Shown here: positions 22,045 through 34,734 of the stretch, piece after piece
Layout of the letters: every line of letters starts with the position of its first letter
How positions within the stretch are numbered: position 1 is the first letter of the stretch
Source: Dastarcus helophoroides
Lineage: Eukaryota > Arthropoda > Insecta > Coleoptera > Bothrideridae
DNA length: 64,000 bases
Assembly (NCBI GenBank): GCA_028583605.1
Contig: CM053326.1
Location: 144,412-208,411 of the forward strand
Reading direction: 5' to 3'
Program-made: the position numbers and the translations under genes
The notes under the pieces: generated by a model
What the model was told of the DNA's origin: nothing
Databases searched by the model: none
Seen by the model: the letters and a program-made list of their open reading frames with translations, nothing else

Positions 22045-22934
22045 CCGAGAAGGAAAACTGAATAAAAATCTCCAGATTTTTTTAAGACGCTAAAAGTGTG
22101 TAACTGGTTGGTTGCTATATATTTTACAGTCTCCATTGAGTCGTGCTCTGCAATACAGGATAATTTCGTAGTTTTTAAACATTATTATTAACGACTGTTT
22201 CATGTTGTTGCTTTGAATGGTTGCGTGGTATTACATACATTCTTTTTATATTTTAGTCCCAAAGTTCCCTTCCTGTTACATGGCTAATATATTTTAAATT
22301 GAATAAAGCCTGAATTTCTTACATTGTGATATTTTTATGAAGAAGTGGTCATTCAGTTTCTAATAGAGTTTGTCCAGCTCATTTTGCTAATGGCAGAAAA
22401 TCGATGCATATAATTCTATTCAGATGTACAAGGGTTTGTTAATTCTGATGAGTCGACATCGTTAAATCATAATTATGCGGCGAATAAACAGATTTTTTCA
22501 AATTATCTCAAATGTTGTTTGTCTATCAAGGTAAATAAGATGAGACTTTACGTCAATTTCAACTGAGAAAAAGGCCAAGCTGAATCTAAACTAAAGTTGT
22601 GTTTACCCCATAACTCGTTTAGTAATTTAATGTTTAAATTTAATGATAACATTGACTTTAGGGTATACAAACCAAAAATTTACTTTGTGCCCAAATACAA
22701 AGTACAACAGTACAAAAAATAGTAAGAAGTCATGACACAACTTGCATTATGGCAAGAACTAGTACTACTCCATATCTACACGTTGAGACAATGTTATTTA
22801 AACTCATAGAAAATCATTAAAAAATGATTTCAAAACTTAATGGCAGATTGCTAATTTGCTGCAGTTATTCTAAAACCATACAGATAATGAGGAACATTTA
22901 TAAAAAAAATAAACCAGTTTAAGTAAAAATTCAG
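22045..22934. other. Unclassified DNA
   Basis: No recognised gene or repeat. It is less periodic than the satellite, possibly single copy. Confidence 0.3.
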
Positions 22935-23310
22935 CAAAGAGCCAGTCGGACTCGCACAATTAGGGTTCCGTACCAATTACTACTACAGTGAATAGACAAT
23001 ATACCAAAATAACCACATATATTATTTATGTATGAATTTGAAATTTTATTCAAATTTTCTTGTGTTATAATTGAACAATAAAAAAAATGTCTATTTTCAG
23101 ATATACACACTATTCGTAATTAGTAACTGAGTCGTCGATGACTAATATTTATTATCCCGAATCGCACTCAAATGTTCAATTCCAACCACAATTAGTGTAT
23201 TGCGTGTAATTAATAAACCTGTGCTAGCTCCGAAAATATTCATCTAAATAAAACAATGTAAAGGACAAATTTGACCTGCACTCTATCATTCGACTAACTA
23301 AAGCTTTTAC
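22935..23310 (+). repeat. Interspersed repeat family G, copy 1
   Basis: Starts AGAGCCAGTCGGACTCGCAC then TTAGGGTTCCGTACCAATTA. Ends with TGTGCTAGCTCCGAAAATAT and AATGTAAAGGACAAATTTGA. Two more copies (24378-24765 plus strand, about 42490-42905 minus strand) share the same order of blocks. No coding potential; a nonautonomous element of unknown class. Confidence 0.65.
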
Positions 23311-24377
23311 TTAAAAAAAAATTAATACTACATATGTTAAAGATCTTTTGAAAACGAGCATCTATTTACATATATCTTTTTTTCTCTTTTCTTAATTAAA
23401 CTGCGTAGTTAGAAGTGAATGAAGTTCAAAGGGCGCAGAACCTGAGTCACTTTATCCTCCGTTCGAACGGTGCTCGTTTCATAGAATTCATTACCAGTCA
23501 CCTTACGAAACTGCGTCTCAACTTGTCCGATTTAAGTGTTTCACATGAGTCAATAACAGATGAGAAGCAGTGTGAAAAGAGCAGGTGCTTTTCCTCTTTT
23601 GTCTTTGGAACATTTTCTGTCGAAAGAAAAATAAAAACAAGTGAAGCCATATATTTAAAATGACTTGAACCACTGAAACTGATTAGGGAAAAAGTATTTT
23701 GTTAATATAAATTTATAATAGACCATAGACGTAACAACTTGCTTTTCTCGGATTAGCAACTGGTTATGAAATGATTTTCAACTGTAGAAACATCTTGTTA
23801 AATTTAAGGTTGAATAAAAAATACTCTGATTAATTAGACAATTAAAAGTCAATTAACCATCATTATCATTTAAGCAATAGCTAATATAATTTTTATCTTA
23901 ATTTATGCTTGCAGTCGTAAAAAAAGTGCATTTTGGAAATATTCAACGGGGGACTGCAATGGGGTTTCCTCTACGACACAAAGAAATAAATGAATACCGA
24001 GATCATTATTTGTATTTGAATCAGCGGTTAGTAATATCTGTCATTAGATGAATGGAGTTTGAATTTGATACCTTGTGAGGTATATTCTCACGCTAATTCT
24101 TTGTTCTCTCCATCAACATTTACATTTTTTGCCCACCAAGATATTCTGTCGTCACAGTATGTGTGCTCAACGGCGCGGAAAACTGAAAAGGGCAGAGACT
24201 TATACAATTAAAACCACTTAACTTTGTGCCGCTCGAGCTAAGGGTAATATAAAAATGGCTCTTTGTTGCCAGGTTTACTTCGTGTAAGTCTGGTTTATTT
24301 TCGTTTTTTCTTTATATAAAAAAACAATTAGTTTATACGTCATTACATAACCTAACGATAACACATGAATGACAATT
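23311..24377. other. Unclassified DNA between two G repeats
   Basis: An 82-codon frame at 23415-23663 has no recognisable motif. No other feature seen. Confidence 0.3.
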
Positions 24378-24765
24378 TAAATCGGCCGGGTTAGCACAAT
24401 TAGGGTTACGTACCAATTAACATTCAATAGATCAAATTAAATCATTTTTAGTTATATATGAAATCTTATCCAAATTTTCTTGTGTGGTATTGAATAATAA
24501 AGAAATTGCCAATTTTCAAATACATCCTTCTTCTGCAGTCAGTTGCTGGATTTATTAAACTGACGACTCCAGGTCCAAGTAAAAAGCATTCATTCGCATT
24601 AATTCAATGACTCACAGTTTAAGAGATTGGCTCGGATTGCGCACGGTTCCAAACGCAATTACCGTGTTGCGTTTAATAAACTTGTGCTAGCTCTGAAAAT
24701 ATTCACTTAACAGAGGTAATGTAAAGGACAAATTTGATCTGCATTCTAAACTTCAGCTAACAATT
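24378..24765 (+). repeat. Interspersed repeat family G, copy 2
   Basis: Direct copy of 22935-23310, about 1.44 kb downstream. Its start is degenerate (ATCGGCCGGGTTAGCAC). Shared blocks include TTAGGGTTACGTACCAATTA, ATTTTCTTGTGTGGTATTGA and TTGTGCTAGCTCTGAAAATA. Confidence 0.65.
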
Positions 24766-25089
24766 TTTTTGTATTTGAAAACAATCTGATGGTTAAAAAG
24801 CCTTACAAAGCAAAATATAAAATAAAACAATTGTTTCTCTGTAACTATTTGTCGAAAAAACCGACAGTTGTCCGATAATCTATAACCTGATAGCTACTAA
24901 CCATATCATAATCTTATATATCTTAGAACCCTAGTAGATCAGGAGGGAGAACTTTCATTTCTTACAGATTTTGAGCTCTACCTTTTGAGACCACTGGATC
25001 GAAAGTTATTAAAAAAAATAGGATCCTCAAAGGTAGCTCTTTCAAATGATACCTAACACAATATACTAATAAAAACTTGATTTGTAGCT
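24766..25089. other. Unclassified DNA upstream of the LINE fragment
   Basis: No clear coding signal. It could be decayed LINE sequence, but I cannot recognise it. Confidence 0.3.
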
Positions 25090-26119
25090 TCAACTTCCAA
25101 TTCTATATACAGCTACGCAGATGATAGTAACCTTGTGTCATCTTTTTTCTCTGACAAACCATTATCTATCGCTGCTTCAGATCTACTAAGGGAACAGCCA
25201 AATATAGACGATTAATCGGGATTTCGAGATTATTTTGGAATGGGGTGAGAAACAATTTGGTCGACTTCAACACTTCAAAAACTCAGGCCGCGGTTTTTCT
25301 CTAAGAAAACATCGAGGCATAATGCAACAAACATACTAATGGACGGTAAAGTCCTTCCCATGGGATCTAATCTATCTATCCTAGGAGTGAATGCGAGCAC
25401 TAACTTCTCTTGGAATAATCATGTGCGCGCCATTGCCAAATCCAACTCTCAGAAGCTAGCTAGGCTTTGTTTTAGGGCAAAAAAGTACTTTACATCTCAT
25501 CAGCTATTAACACTATATAAAGCTCAAGTTAGGCCAACACTAGCCAAAATTACATATGCCTAGCTTTTTTTTGGATAGCTATGAATTAAAATTACTTTTA
25601 CTTCGCCCATGGACCCATAGCCAAAATAAAAACACTAGAATACCATTCTCATGTTTGGAGTTCAGCCCCAAAGGCAATTTTAGCTCTTTTGGATTCAATT
25701 CAAAGAGCGATTCGCCTAATTGATGACAAGAGTTAGACCGATTCTCTCGAAATACTAAAGCACTGGCGGATGATTGGTGACTTGTCTCTTTTTTACAAGT
25801 ACTATCATGGAAGATGCTCGCAGGAACTAATAGGATTGATCGCCCCCCAAGGGCAAGATTCTTGAGGCATACAAGACAGTCGGAAACAGCAAATTGCTGT
25901 GCAGTCCAGCTTGACACAGTGTCTGCGGGGACTCTTTTTTCTATAGAACTTCCAAGTTATGGAACTTGTTACTGAAAGGAATTTTCCCCAAAAATTACAA
26001 CCTACCCTTGTTTAAAAAGGCGGTTCATCGCCATCTATCCTTGTTTCCGCACCCCACTCACAGTGCTTTGAAAGCATAATTGGGTTACCCTTTGCGAGTG
26101 GATTAAACTTAAAAAAAAA
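25090..26119 (+). pseudogene. CR1/Jockey-type LINE reverse transcriptase 3' end
   Basis: A 5'-truncated non-LTR retrotransposon. The reverse transcriptase active-site box SYADDS is encoded at 25111-25128. It is followed by blocks typical of CR1/Jockey thumb and C-terminal regions: LSILGVNASTNFSWNNHV, AKKYFTSHQLLTLYKAQVRP, then after an insertion HSHVWSSAPKAILALLDSIQ, LSLFYKYYHGRCSQEL, and a C-terminus with FPKNYNLPLFKKAVHRHLS ending at a stop near 26080. An A-rich tail at 26110-26119 follows. Frameshifts and stops abound (for example near 25215, 25260 and 25730), and the endonuclease, fingers and palm N-terminus are missing. It is dead. Confidence 0.85.
25544..25638. other. 95-bp insertion in the LINE with 7-bp duplication
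   Basis: The LINE reading is interrupted after RPTLA and resumes at TLEY. The break is flanked by the direct repeat ACACTAG at 25537-25543 and 25632-25638. The inserted DNA matches nothing else I recognise here. Confidence 0.6.
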
Positions 26120-26704
26120 AGACCAAACTAACCTCTCGTTTGATATATATTTTTTTTGATGGTTCGCTAGCGATATATGCAAGAGTAAGCGAGAACTAAC
26201 ACTGTGCCAAATGAATTGTTGACCTGAAGCGACCTAACAGCCTCATATTTGTATGTCCCCCCTTAATTCTATGATGAATACTACTGCGATATGATACTAT
26301 GATAATTCTAATAAAGAAATTGTGATAAAGCTGGCAACGTGGCATCATTTGAAACTGGTTTCAGGTTTTGTAAACTACTAAATACAAGCTTTTCTTCCTT
26401 TAATATTGCATTCCACCGAATCTATTGACTGCCGAGAACCCAATAATTGACCGAACGTCCTCTTATGATATTTCTTTAGGTAAAAAGGGCCGTTTTCGAT
26501 TTGTTTGAAATACGTTTCAATGAATACCGTCGTAAAAGATTCCGCAATATTATATCGTTAATAAAACGCCTTGATCTCAACCGGTAAGAACATCGCTGGA
26601 ATTTTTTTCAATCTGCAGATCAAAGGAAATCGACTATATATAAATTACGAATACACAACATTAATATTTTATTAAACGTTTGAGATCTCAAATAAAGAGA
26701 AAAA
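26120..26704. other. Unclassified DNA
   Basis: Nothing recognised. AATAAAG occurs at about 26310 without any coding context. Confidence 0.3.
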
Positions 26705-26870
26705 AAGTAGGCGGTGTTGGAGACTACCGACTGAAGTGAAAACTTAAAACCAGGAAATATGTACTGTGCAGTTCGAACCCACACCTAGTAAATAAGACAA
26801 TAATATAAATAGAAATATTTGAAAATAAATTCTGTCAAACTGACCCACTTTTTTATATTTGTGGCTGGTG
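26705..26870 (+). repeat. S repeat, S1 module (SINE-like)
   Basis: Blocks: GTTGGAGACTACCGACTGAA, GTGAAAACTTAAAACCAGG, GCAGTTCGAACCCACAC (a B-box-like core), then ATATTTGAAAATAAATTCTG and GTCAAACTGACCCAC. The same blocks in the same order occur at 31670-31815 and, inverted, twice at 37455-37760. The B-box-like GTTCGAACCC suggests tRNA ancestry, but no clear A box is visible. Confidence 0.6.
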
Positions 26871-26963
26871 AATGCTTGTAGTGGTGTGATATCAAGTATT
26901 AAATCTGATACGTATCAATTTCTCTTTGGTTAAAACAAAAGAAAAAAATATCTTCATAACAAA

Positions 26964-27101
26964 TTTTGGTGGAACGGACTAGTCCTCCGTTACCTTCAAA
27001 AATTGAAATACAAATTTTGTCCCCTGAAACTAAGAAGGATTAAAAAACACAACAAAGGTTGCTCCTAACGTGTTTCGATAGCCAAGCTATCATCTTCAGA
27101 G
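26964..27101 (+). mobile_element. Foldback family F, copy 5 (left arm only)
   Basis: TTTTGGTGGAACGGACTAG through AAGGATTAAAAAACACAAC, TAACGTGTTTCGATAGCC and AAGCTATCATCTTCAGAG. It stops exactly at the hairpin centre, so the right arm is missing. Confidence 0.7.
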
Positions 27102-28330
27102 ATATACGCTAATTTTCACTTCAATAAATTCTATTGCAGTAAAAGAATATCTTTAACAAAAAAATTTAAGTTTCACGTTAAATACTAGTCGTTTTGGGTT
27201 AACGTTATTTATATTCGGGACACATACGTATTTATTGATTTTGCACGCAATCTAATATGTACATAATCCTTATCATAGCGTGATCCACACACACAGAACA
27301 AAACAAAACTTTTTCCCATTCTACTCCGCTTATTATATTGACATAAAGTGTTGTTCTAAATTGTTAAATCGAATTTAATTAAACGTATATGGGGCATGCT
27401 GGTACGCAGTTCACAACAACTAATATGTGTTCAATTATATAACAATAAATATAACCATAAAAGGTTTATTGTTTCTGATTAGTAAATTAATGGCAGTAAT
27501 TGCTAGGTTTTAGTTTGTCGTTATTGTAAATTTTATTTCCATTGTAAGTTTATTAGTAAGAAATAAATATGACAAACAGTCAATAATTTGCCATTTTTAG
27601 ATAATCGATACCAACGATAGTATTTTTTTTCAGAGTGGTGTTTCATCATTATTAAAGGACTTAAATGGAGGTTTCCTCGGTATTTTAATTCAATCTGTTT
27701 ACAAGAAGGTTCACAAGGGGAGATTAATTCCCTTAATACCCTTTACCTACCTACGCCATTGAAACACCCCATACTTGTGGTAATTTTATTGGTTATCAAG
27801 CAACATACTACATGAGTGTTGCAATTTAACGTCATACTACTTCGAGCAGAACATCGAACTGAAGCCAAAGATTGAAAGGTTTTTATTGTTTTTTCTTTCA
27901 ACAATGCTTTGTGCACATAGAATGCAACCTAAACTACAATATACAGCCCTCTAAGCGTGTATAGTGGATCATAAGTAGCCGAATTACCCAACAGTTGGAA
28001 CACAAACGCTTAGCAAAGCGGTTGCTCCCTAGGAATACCCCAGAAAACCAGATTAGACTAATCATAAATTATTATCTATGTGAACCGAGCATTTGACAAG
28101 TTTTGTAAATAAATCTAACAATAAAGTTGCTTTCGAATTAGAAAACATTTTTGAACATTATTATTAAATATAATTATTAGGAGTAACAAAATGCATACAA
28201 ACCAGCTTTTGATCAAACTTCAAATGAAATGATATTTACCTGAAACAAAAGAAAATAAGTTTAGACTATTATTGTTCATGTACATTAATTCAGAAAGTAT
28301 CTTATTTAATAAAACTTTAAACAGCCAGAC
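27102..28330. other. Unclassified DNA
   Basis: AT-rich, no recognised genes or repeats. It looks like ordinary intergenic or intronic sequence. Confidence 0.3.
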
Positions 28331-28738
28331 AGATAACCCACAATTGTCAGTAAATTTTTGAAAAAACTCGAATTCTTTGAAAGAATTCTTTAAAAAAAAG
28401 TTTTCAAAAAAAAGTAAAAAAGAAATATATAAATTTTGAAAAAAGTCGAAATTTTGTATAGAAATTTGAAAAAAGGTCACCATCTTAAAAAAAAAATGAA
28501 ATTTGAAAAAGCCACAATGTTCAAAAAGACGCAATTAGAAAATCTAAATTTTGGGAAAATAATCGACAAAATAAAAAAGTGAAATTTATCAAAAAAGTAG
28601 AAAAGTAAAAATATACAAGAAAGTAAAATTTTTCATAAAAAAAGTCGATGGTCAGAATTTCGACAAAAAAATGTCGAAAAATAATGAAATTTTTAGAACA
28701 AAAAATCAAAATTTTCAAACATATCGAAGTTTTTTTCA
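28331..28738. repeat. Degenerate satellite (A polarity)
   Basis: GAAAAAAGTCGAAATTTTG words on the plus strand; it directly abuts MITE M. Confidence 0.6.
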
Positions 28739-29138
28739 ATTTATTTAACATTTCTTTGGCCCAGTTCGGAAATATTTATATTTTTTTATGGTTTATCGAC
28801 AAATGAGAGCGAAACATCGATGTCCAGTGCTAAAACTTTTTTATACATTTTTTTATATTTTCCTAATTTATCAAAAAAACAATTTTTTCCATATCTAATT
28901 TTGGTCTCCTATTTTTCATAATTCCTATTCTATGTAAAATAAACTAACCTCTTAATTTGTGAACTGTCATGAGGTGACGTTTTCAATAAATTTAAATATC
29001 ACGTAGTCGCATTTCAAAAACTGTTTAGAAAATTGTCAACAAACCATAAAAAAATTTAAATATTTCCAAACTAGGCCGAAGAAATGTTAAATTAAAAAAA
29101 AACATAATATTTCCGGTCAATAAGGGTCTACCATGAAG
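28739..29138. mobile_element. MITE family M, longest copy
   Basis: Left end 28739-28800 (TTTATTTAACATTTCTTTGG, AGTTCGGAAATATTTATATT, TTTTTATGGTTTATCGAC). Inverted right end 29033-29098 (GTCAACAAACCATAAAAAAA, TTTAAATATTTCCAAACTAG, GCCGAAGAAATGTTAAAT). About 240 bp of unrelated sequence lie between. Outside the right end a conserved extension, CATAATATTTCCGGTCAATA and GGGTCTACCATGAAG, is shared with the copies at 41.1 and 63.7 kb. Confidence 0.65.
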
Positions 29139-29790
29139 AATATATCGAAGTTTTCAACAACAAAATTGTAAATTTTCGGAAAAACTCGAATTGTTTAAAA
29201 AGAATTTTCGAAAGTTGAAATATGTAAAAAAAAAGTCCAAATTAAAAATAAGATAAAAAAGAATTCGAAAAGTCAACACTTTTAAAAAATTTAAAAAAAT
29301 GGAAATATTCAAAATGACGCGAGTTTTTTAAAAAAATATAGTCGAAACATTCAAAAAAATTTCAAATTAAAAATAAGACAAAATATTCACAACTCGTCAA
29401 AATTTCGAGGAATATCAAAGTTTTGAGAAAAAGTCAAAATTTATTCAGAAGAAGACGAAATTTTCAGGAAAATCGAAAAGAATAAATCTAAATTTAGGGA
29501 AAAAAAGTCGAAATTTTTAAAAATAAAGAATCGAAATTCTGGAAAGGGATGGAATTTTCACAAGTTACGAAATTTTCGACAAAATCGGGAAGTAACAAAA
29601 TTTTTGAACGAAATAGAAATGCTTAAAAAACTTAAGTTTTGAAATTTTTTCGGAAAAAAAGTTATTGGGAAAAAAGTGGAAATTAGAAATTCTGTATTTT
29701 TCAGAAATGATCAAAATTTTTTAGCATTTCGAATTTTTTTTAAAAAAGTCAAAATTTCAACATTCGATTTTTTTTAAAGGGAGACAAAGT
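29139..29790. repeat. Degenerate satellite (A polarity)
   Basis: Repeating GTCGAAATTTTC / AAAAAGTCAAAATTT words. Confidence 0.65.
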
Positions 29791-30415
29791 AATGTAATGT
29801 TTGGAAACGACTGGTGCCAAAACAGCAAAATAATAATTCTAAAGAAAAATCTTTGAATATGCCATATCTGTGTAACGTTAATCACGTAGCACATAATAAA
29901 AAGGCTGCAATACATAAAAAGTACATCATAAAATTACACCGTGCTTTGTTAATTCTGGAGCTGGTGGAGGAGAGTTTAAAACGGCTACCGGAAGTTGGAC
30001 GTTAAATATCCGGTCTTTATACTTCACTGCACACTTTGGGGCAGATGTTAGGGCGTGTTCACATCGACCCATAGGCGTAAAGGAATTTGTTGGCCGTTGA
30101 AACAATCGACGAACGTATATTCTTTTGTTACAACAAGTACTATTATATCAAAAAAAAGGGCAATTAACTTGATGATGGTTATCGAAGTAGAACACCCTTT
30201 GCAAAGCTCTTTAAAACAGTTCGATCTTGATATTTCAAGTAACTTTACTAACTTCCGAATATGCATGCCGTTTCAAAAAAAAAGCACACAATACATTCTA
30301 AGGGATAAAAAGTTGATGAAGTCGAACCTTGACAAAATTCGAAATTTTGGAAAACGCGAACTTTGACCAATGAAATTCGCCACTAGCGACGAAATTATGC
30401 CGCAATTTCGAAAAA
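29791..30415. other. Unclassified DNA with short open frames
   Basis: A 63-codon (29814-30005) and a 103-codon (30055-30366) frame lie here on the plus strand. Neither shows a domain, signal or family resemblance I recognise. Composition is less AT-rich than the satellite on either side, so an old mobile element or a unique insert is possible. Confidence 0.25.
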
Positions 30416-30419
30416 ATTT

Positions 30420-30570
30420 AGGCAGCCCTGGAGACTGCCTACAGAAGTGAAAACTTAAATCTAGGAAACAGCATCAACAGTATAATATACTGTTAACATT
30501 AGAGCATGTGGGTAACGCGTGATGGTGACCAAAAACCATAAGTTTACCCGCTGCCAATAGTCCGCCCAAC
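30420..30570 (+). repeat. S repeat, S1 fragment plus S2 module
   Basis: GGAGACTGCCTACAGAAGTG and AAACTTAAATCTAGG (S1) are followed by AGTATAATATACTGTTAAC, ATTAGAGCATGTGGGTAACG and GATGGTGACCAAAAACC (S2). Confidence 0.6.
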
Positions 30571-30584
30571 TAAAAAAGTTTTTA

Positions 30585-30870
30585 CTTCAAAAAAGTGAAA
30601 GGTCGAAACATTCAAAGTTTTAAAGAAATGGGAATTTTCAAAAAAAGTCAAAACTTCGAAAAAAGTCGAAACTTCGAAAAAAGTCGAAATTTTGAAAATT
30701 AAGTTAACATTTAGAGAAAAAGTTGTAATTTTGGGAATCGAATCAGAAAATGTTTGTTGGAAAAGAGGCGCTATTATAAAATGTCAAAATTGCTAAATTA
30801 ATTCGAAACTTTGAGTAAAAATCGAGTTATTCAACCAAAGATGTTTCGATAATTGTTTCTTTTCTTTCAC
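30585..30870. repeat. Degenerate satellite with local 18-bp periodicity
   Basis: ACTTCGAAAAAAGTCGAA repeats at an 18-bp spacing around 30650-30690, the same period as the T-polarity array at 16253-16342 but opposite polarity. Confidence 0.6.
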
Positions 30871-31669
30871 GCAGGCGAAGATGCGTTCGATATTTTTGAA
30901 TAAACTCTAAAATTTAGAGATAAGAAAATATGAGAGGTTGGGTAATTCTCTTTAATGCAACTCCAGAGTGCTCTGTGGTGCAACAAACTTGATTTTATGC
31001 AAAATTCATTGTAGAGAGTTGAAGGGATCTATGATTTCACCATGAGGTTAATTTCATCGTTTAGTCTTGCCAATTAGTCGACTCACGACAAAGGAAGCGT
31101 CGTGAGTTACATCGTGTTACGTATTCCGACGGGTTCGCCGAGATTAACCGTCTGCACATACAATGATCTATTAAGCATTATTCCATTATGTAACTTTGAG
31201 CTGTTGTGTGTAGTAATAGTAATTCACCGCTACCATAACAAAATCTAGGTGCCCGTGGTGAGGGAGGCATACTTTCCAAAGAGAGAAAGTCAGATGAATA
31301 CAACTTGCACATGTGTTAACACATATGGTGTTACAAAAATCTAGTTTTGAATTTCAAATAGTCGGATCTGGTCTAGACTAGCGAAGCCGATGGGAATGTG
31401 GAATTGCATCCGAGAAGCTTTAAATTCTTTCGTCACATAATGCCGATCGGGCGGGCATTGTCTTTGGGAAGCATAAGAAATACACTTCATTTTATGTTGC
31501 ATATCGCAGAAGGCAAATTTTGAAAATAAACTTGAAACTTTGAGGTTGTTAAACTTTGAAATTTTAACAATAAGACAAATTAAAACAAACTTACAAATTA
31601 AAAAAAAGTCAAGAACTTTCCAGATGAAATACAAATTTTAAGGAAAAGTATTATTTTTAGAATCAAATT
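30871..31669. other. Unclassified DNA
   Basis: A perfect 9-bp stem ACTCACGAC/GTCGTGAGT sits at 31081-31107. The 97-codon minus-strand frame at 31341-31634 shows no recognisable family. Confidence 0.3.
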
Positions 31670-31908
31670 AAACTTGAAAAAATTGGCACTATTGACACAA
31701 GTGAAAACTTAAAACTAGAAAAAAATTTGTCGTGTTGTAGTTTAAACCCACACTAGTAAACAAGTAAGAATATTGGAAATATTTTAAAATAAATGCTGTC
31801 AAACGATCCACCCCTTTATGCTGTGATTTTGATGCTTGTATCGTTGGAAACGAATCTAATATTTATTGATAATGAAATACACTTTAATAAGCTCTAATGT
31901 TAACAGTA
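31670..31908. repeat. S repeat: S1 plus inverted S2 edge
   Basis: S1 blocks AAGTGAAAACTTAAAACTAG, GTAGTTTAAACCCACACTAG and ATTTTAAAATAAATGCTGTC lie on the plus strand. At 31889-31908 is GCTCTAATGTTAACAGTA, the inverted S2 core. It directly abuts the heptamer array. Confidence 0.6.
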
Positions 31909-31911
31909 GAA

Positions 31912-34730
31912 TGGGCAGTATTTTGTATTTTGTGTTTTGTATGCTGCATCTTGTTTTTTTTTATTTTATATGTTGTACTTTTTATTAGGCATTTTGTATG
32001 TTGTTTTTTGTATTTTGTATTTTGTATGTTATATGCTGTATTTTGTATTTGGCATTTCATATGTTGTCTTTGTATTTTGTATTTTTTATGTTGTATGTTG
32101 TTTTTAGTATTTTGTATGTTGTATTTGGTATTTTGTACTTCGTATATTGTATTTGTACTGTATTGTGTGTTGCATGTTGTATTTGATATTTATTATTTCT
32201 TTATGTTGTTTGTTGTATTTTGTTTGTTGTATTTGTGGTATTTTGAACTTCGTATGTTGTATATTGTATTTTGTATCTGGTATTTTGTATTTCTCTATGT
32301 TTTATGTTGTATATTGTATTTGGTATGTTATATGTTGTATTTTGTATGTTGTTGTATGTTATATTTTCTATATCGTATGTTGTTTTCAGTATTTTATACT
32401 TGGAATTTTGTACTTCATATGTTGCATTTTGTATTTGATATTTAGTATTTTTTTATGTTGTATGTTGTTTATTGTATTTTGTGTGTTGTATGTTGTATAT
32501 TGTATTTTGTGTGTTGTATTTGTAGTACTTTGAATTTCGTATGTTGTATGTTGTATTTCTATGTTGTATGTTGTTTTTAGTATTTTGTATGTTGTATTTG
32601 GTAGTTTGCACTTCGTGTGCTGTATTTGTATTGTATTGTGTGTTGTATGTTGTATTTGGTATTTAGTATTTTTTTATGTTGCATGTTGTATTTTGTGTGT
32701 TGTATTTGTGGTGTTTTGAATTTCGTATGTTGTTGGTTTTTGTATTTCGTATGTTGTTTTTGTATTTTGTATGTTGTATATTGTTTTATGTATGTGGTAT
32801 TTTGTATTTTTTTATGTTGTATGTTGAATATGCTATTTTGTATTTGGTATGCTATATGTTGTTATTTGTATGTTGTATTTTTTTATTGGGTACGTTGTTG
32901 TATGTTGTATTTTCTATATCGTATGCTGTTTTTAGTATTTTGTATGTTGTATTTGGTATTTTGTACTTCGTATGTTGCATTTTGTATGTTGCATTTGGTT
33001 TTTAGTATTTTTTTTTATGTTGTATGTTGTATATCATATTTTGTGTGTTGTATTTGTAGTGTTTTGGATTTCGTATGTTCTATGTAATATTTGGTATTTT
33101 GTATGTTGTTTTTTGGAATTTGTATTTTTTATGTTGTATTTTGTATTAGGTGTTTAGTATGTTGTATTTCGTATGTTGTTTTTTGTATTTTGTATTTTTT
33201 TATGTTGTACGTTGTATTTCGTATGTTGTATTTTGTAAGTTGTATTTGGTATGTCGTATGTTGCCTTTTGTACGTTATTTTTTGTACTTTGTATGTTCTA
33301 TTTGGTGTATTTTATGTTGTTTTTTGTAATTTGCATGTTATATTTTGTATTTGGTATTTTGTATTTCGTATGTTGTATATTGTATTTTGAATTTGGTATT
33401 TTGTATGTTGTTTTTTATATTTTGTATTTTTTATGTTGTATTTTATATTTGTTATTTAGATGTTGTATTTTGTATTTCGTATCTTGTTTTTTATATTTTG
33501 TATGTTGTTTTTTGTATTTTGTATGATGTATGTTGTTTTTTGTATTTTGTATGTTGCATTTTGTATTTCGTATGTTGTATGTTGCATTTTGTATTTCGTA
33601 TGTTGTATGCTGTATTTTGTATTTCGTATGTTGTTTTTTGTATTTTTTTATGTTGTATGTTGTATTTTGTATTTAGTATTTACTGTGTTGTATGTTGTAT
33701 TTTGTATTTAGTATTTACTGTGTTGTATGTTGTATTTTGTATGTTATGTGTTCTATGTTCTTTTTTGTATGTTGTATATTGTATTTTGTATGTGGTATTT
33801 TGTATTTTTTTATGTTGTATGTTGTATATTGTATTTTGAATTTGGTATTTATACATTGTCCTTTGTATGTTGTATTTTTTATTTGGTATGTTGTTGTATG
33901 TTGTATTTTCTATAACGTATGTTGTTTTTAGTATTTTGTATGTTGTATTTTGTACTTCGTATGTTGCATTTTGTATGTTGTATTTGGTATTTTTTATTTT
34001 TTATGTTGCATATTGTATTTGGTGTTTTGTATGTTGTACGTTGTATTTCGTATGTTGTATTTTGTATGTTGTATTTTCTATAATGTATGTTGTTTTTAGT
34101 ATTTTGTATGTTGTATTGTTGTATTTGGTATTTTGTACTTTTTTATTGTATATTGTATTTTGTGTGTTGTATTTGTAGTATTTTGAATTTCGTATGTTGT
34201 AGTATTTGGTATTTTGTATGTTGTTTTTTGGATTTTGTATTTTTTATGTTGCATATTGTATTTGGTGCTTTGTATGTTGTATTTTGTTTTCGTATGTTGT
34301 TTTTTGTATGTTGTATTTTTATGTTGTATGTTGTATTTCGTATGTTGTATTTTGTATGTTGTATTTGGTATGTCGTATGTTGCCTTTTGTATTTTTTTTG
34401 TACTTTGTATGTTGTATTTGGTATTTTGTATTTCGCATGTTGTATATGGTATTTTGTATGTTGTTTTTTATATTTTGTATTTCTTATGTTGATTTAATAT
34501 ATGTTATTTAGATGTTGTATTTTGTATTTCGTATCTTGTTTTTTATATTTTGTATGTTGTTTTTTGTATTTTGTATGATGTATTTTGTATGTTTTATTTT
34601 GTATGCTGGATTTTGTATTTCGTATATTGTATGTTGCATTTTGTATTTCGTATGGTGTATGCTGTATTTTGTATTTCACATGTTGTTTTTTTGTATTTTT
34701 TTATGTTGTATGTATTTTGTATTTTGTATT
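31912..34730 (+). repeat. 2.8-kb degenerate 7-bp (NNNGTAT) array
   Basis: The tract is built from 7-bp words: TTTGTAT, GTTGTAT, TTCGTAT, TTGGTAT and TTAGTAT, with TTTTTAT interspersed. Most words lack stop codons and a period of 7 rotates through all frames. All three plus frames therefore yield long hydrophobic open frames (up to 182 codons) composed of F, V, C, L, Y and I. These look like membrane proteins but are artefacts. I see no promoter, start context or splice structure. Word usage is not regular enough for a clean microsatellite, so this is an old array with higher-order shuffling. Confidence 0.9.
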
Positions 34731-34734
34731 GACT

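Noticed and set aside
23415..23663. 82-codon frame considered as a small gene or exon
   Set aside because: Not recognised, no supporting splice sites, and it lies between two mobile repeats.
30055..30366. 103-codon frame considered as a small gene
   Set aside because: No domain, no splice or start context, and a 72-codon frame on the other strand is equally good.
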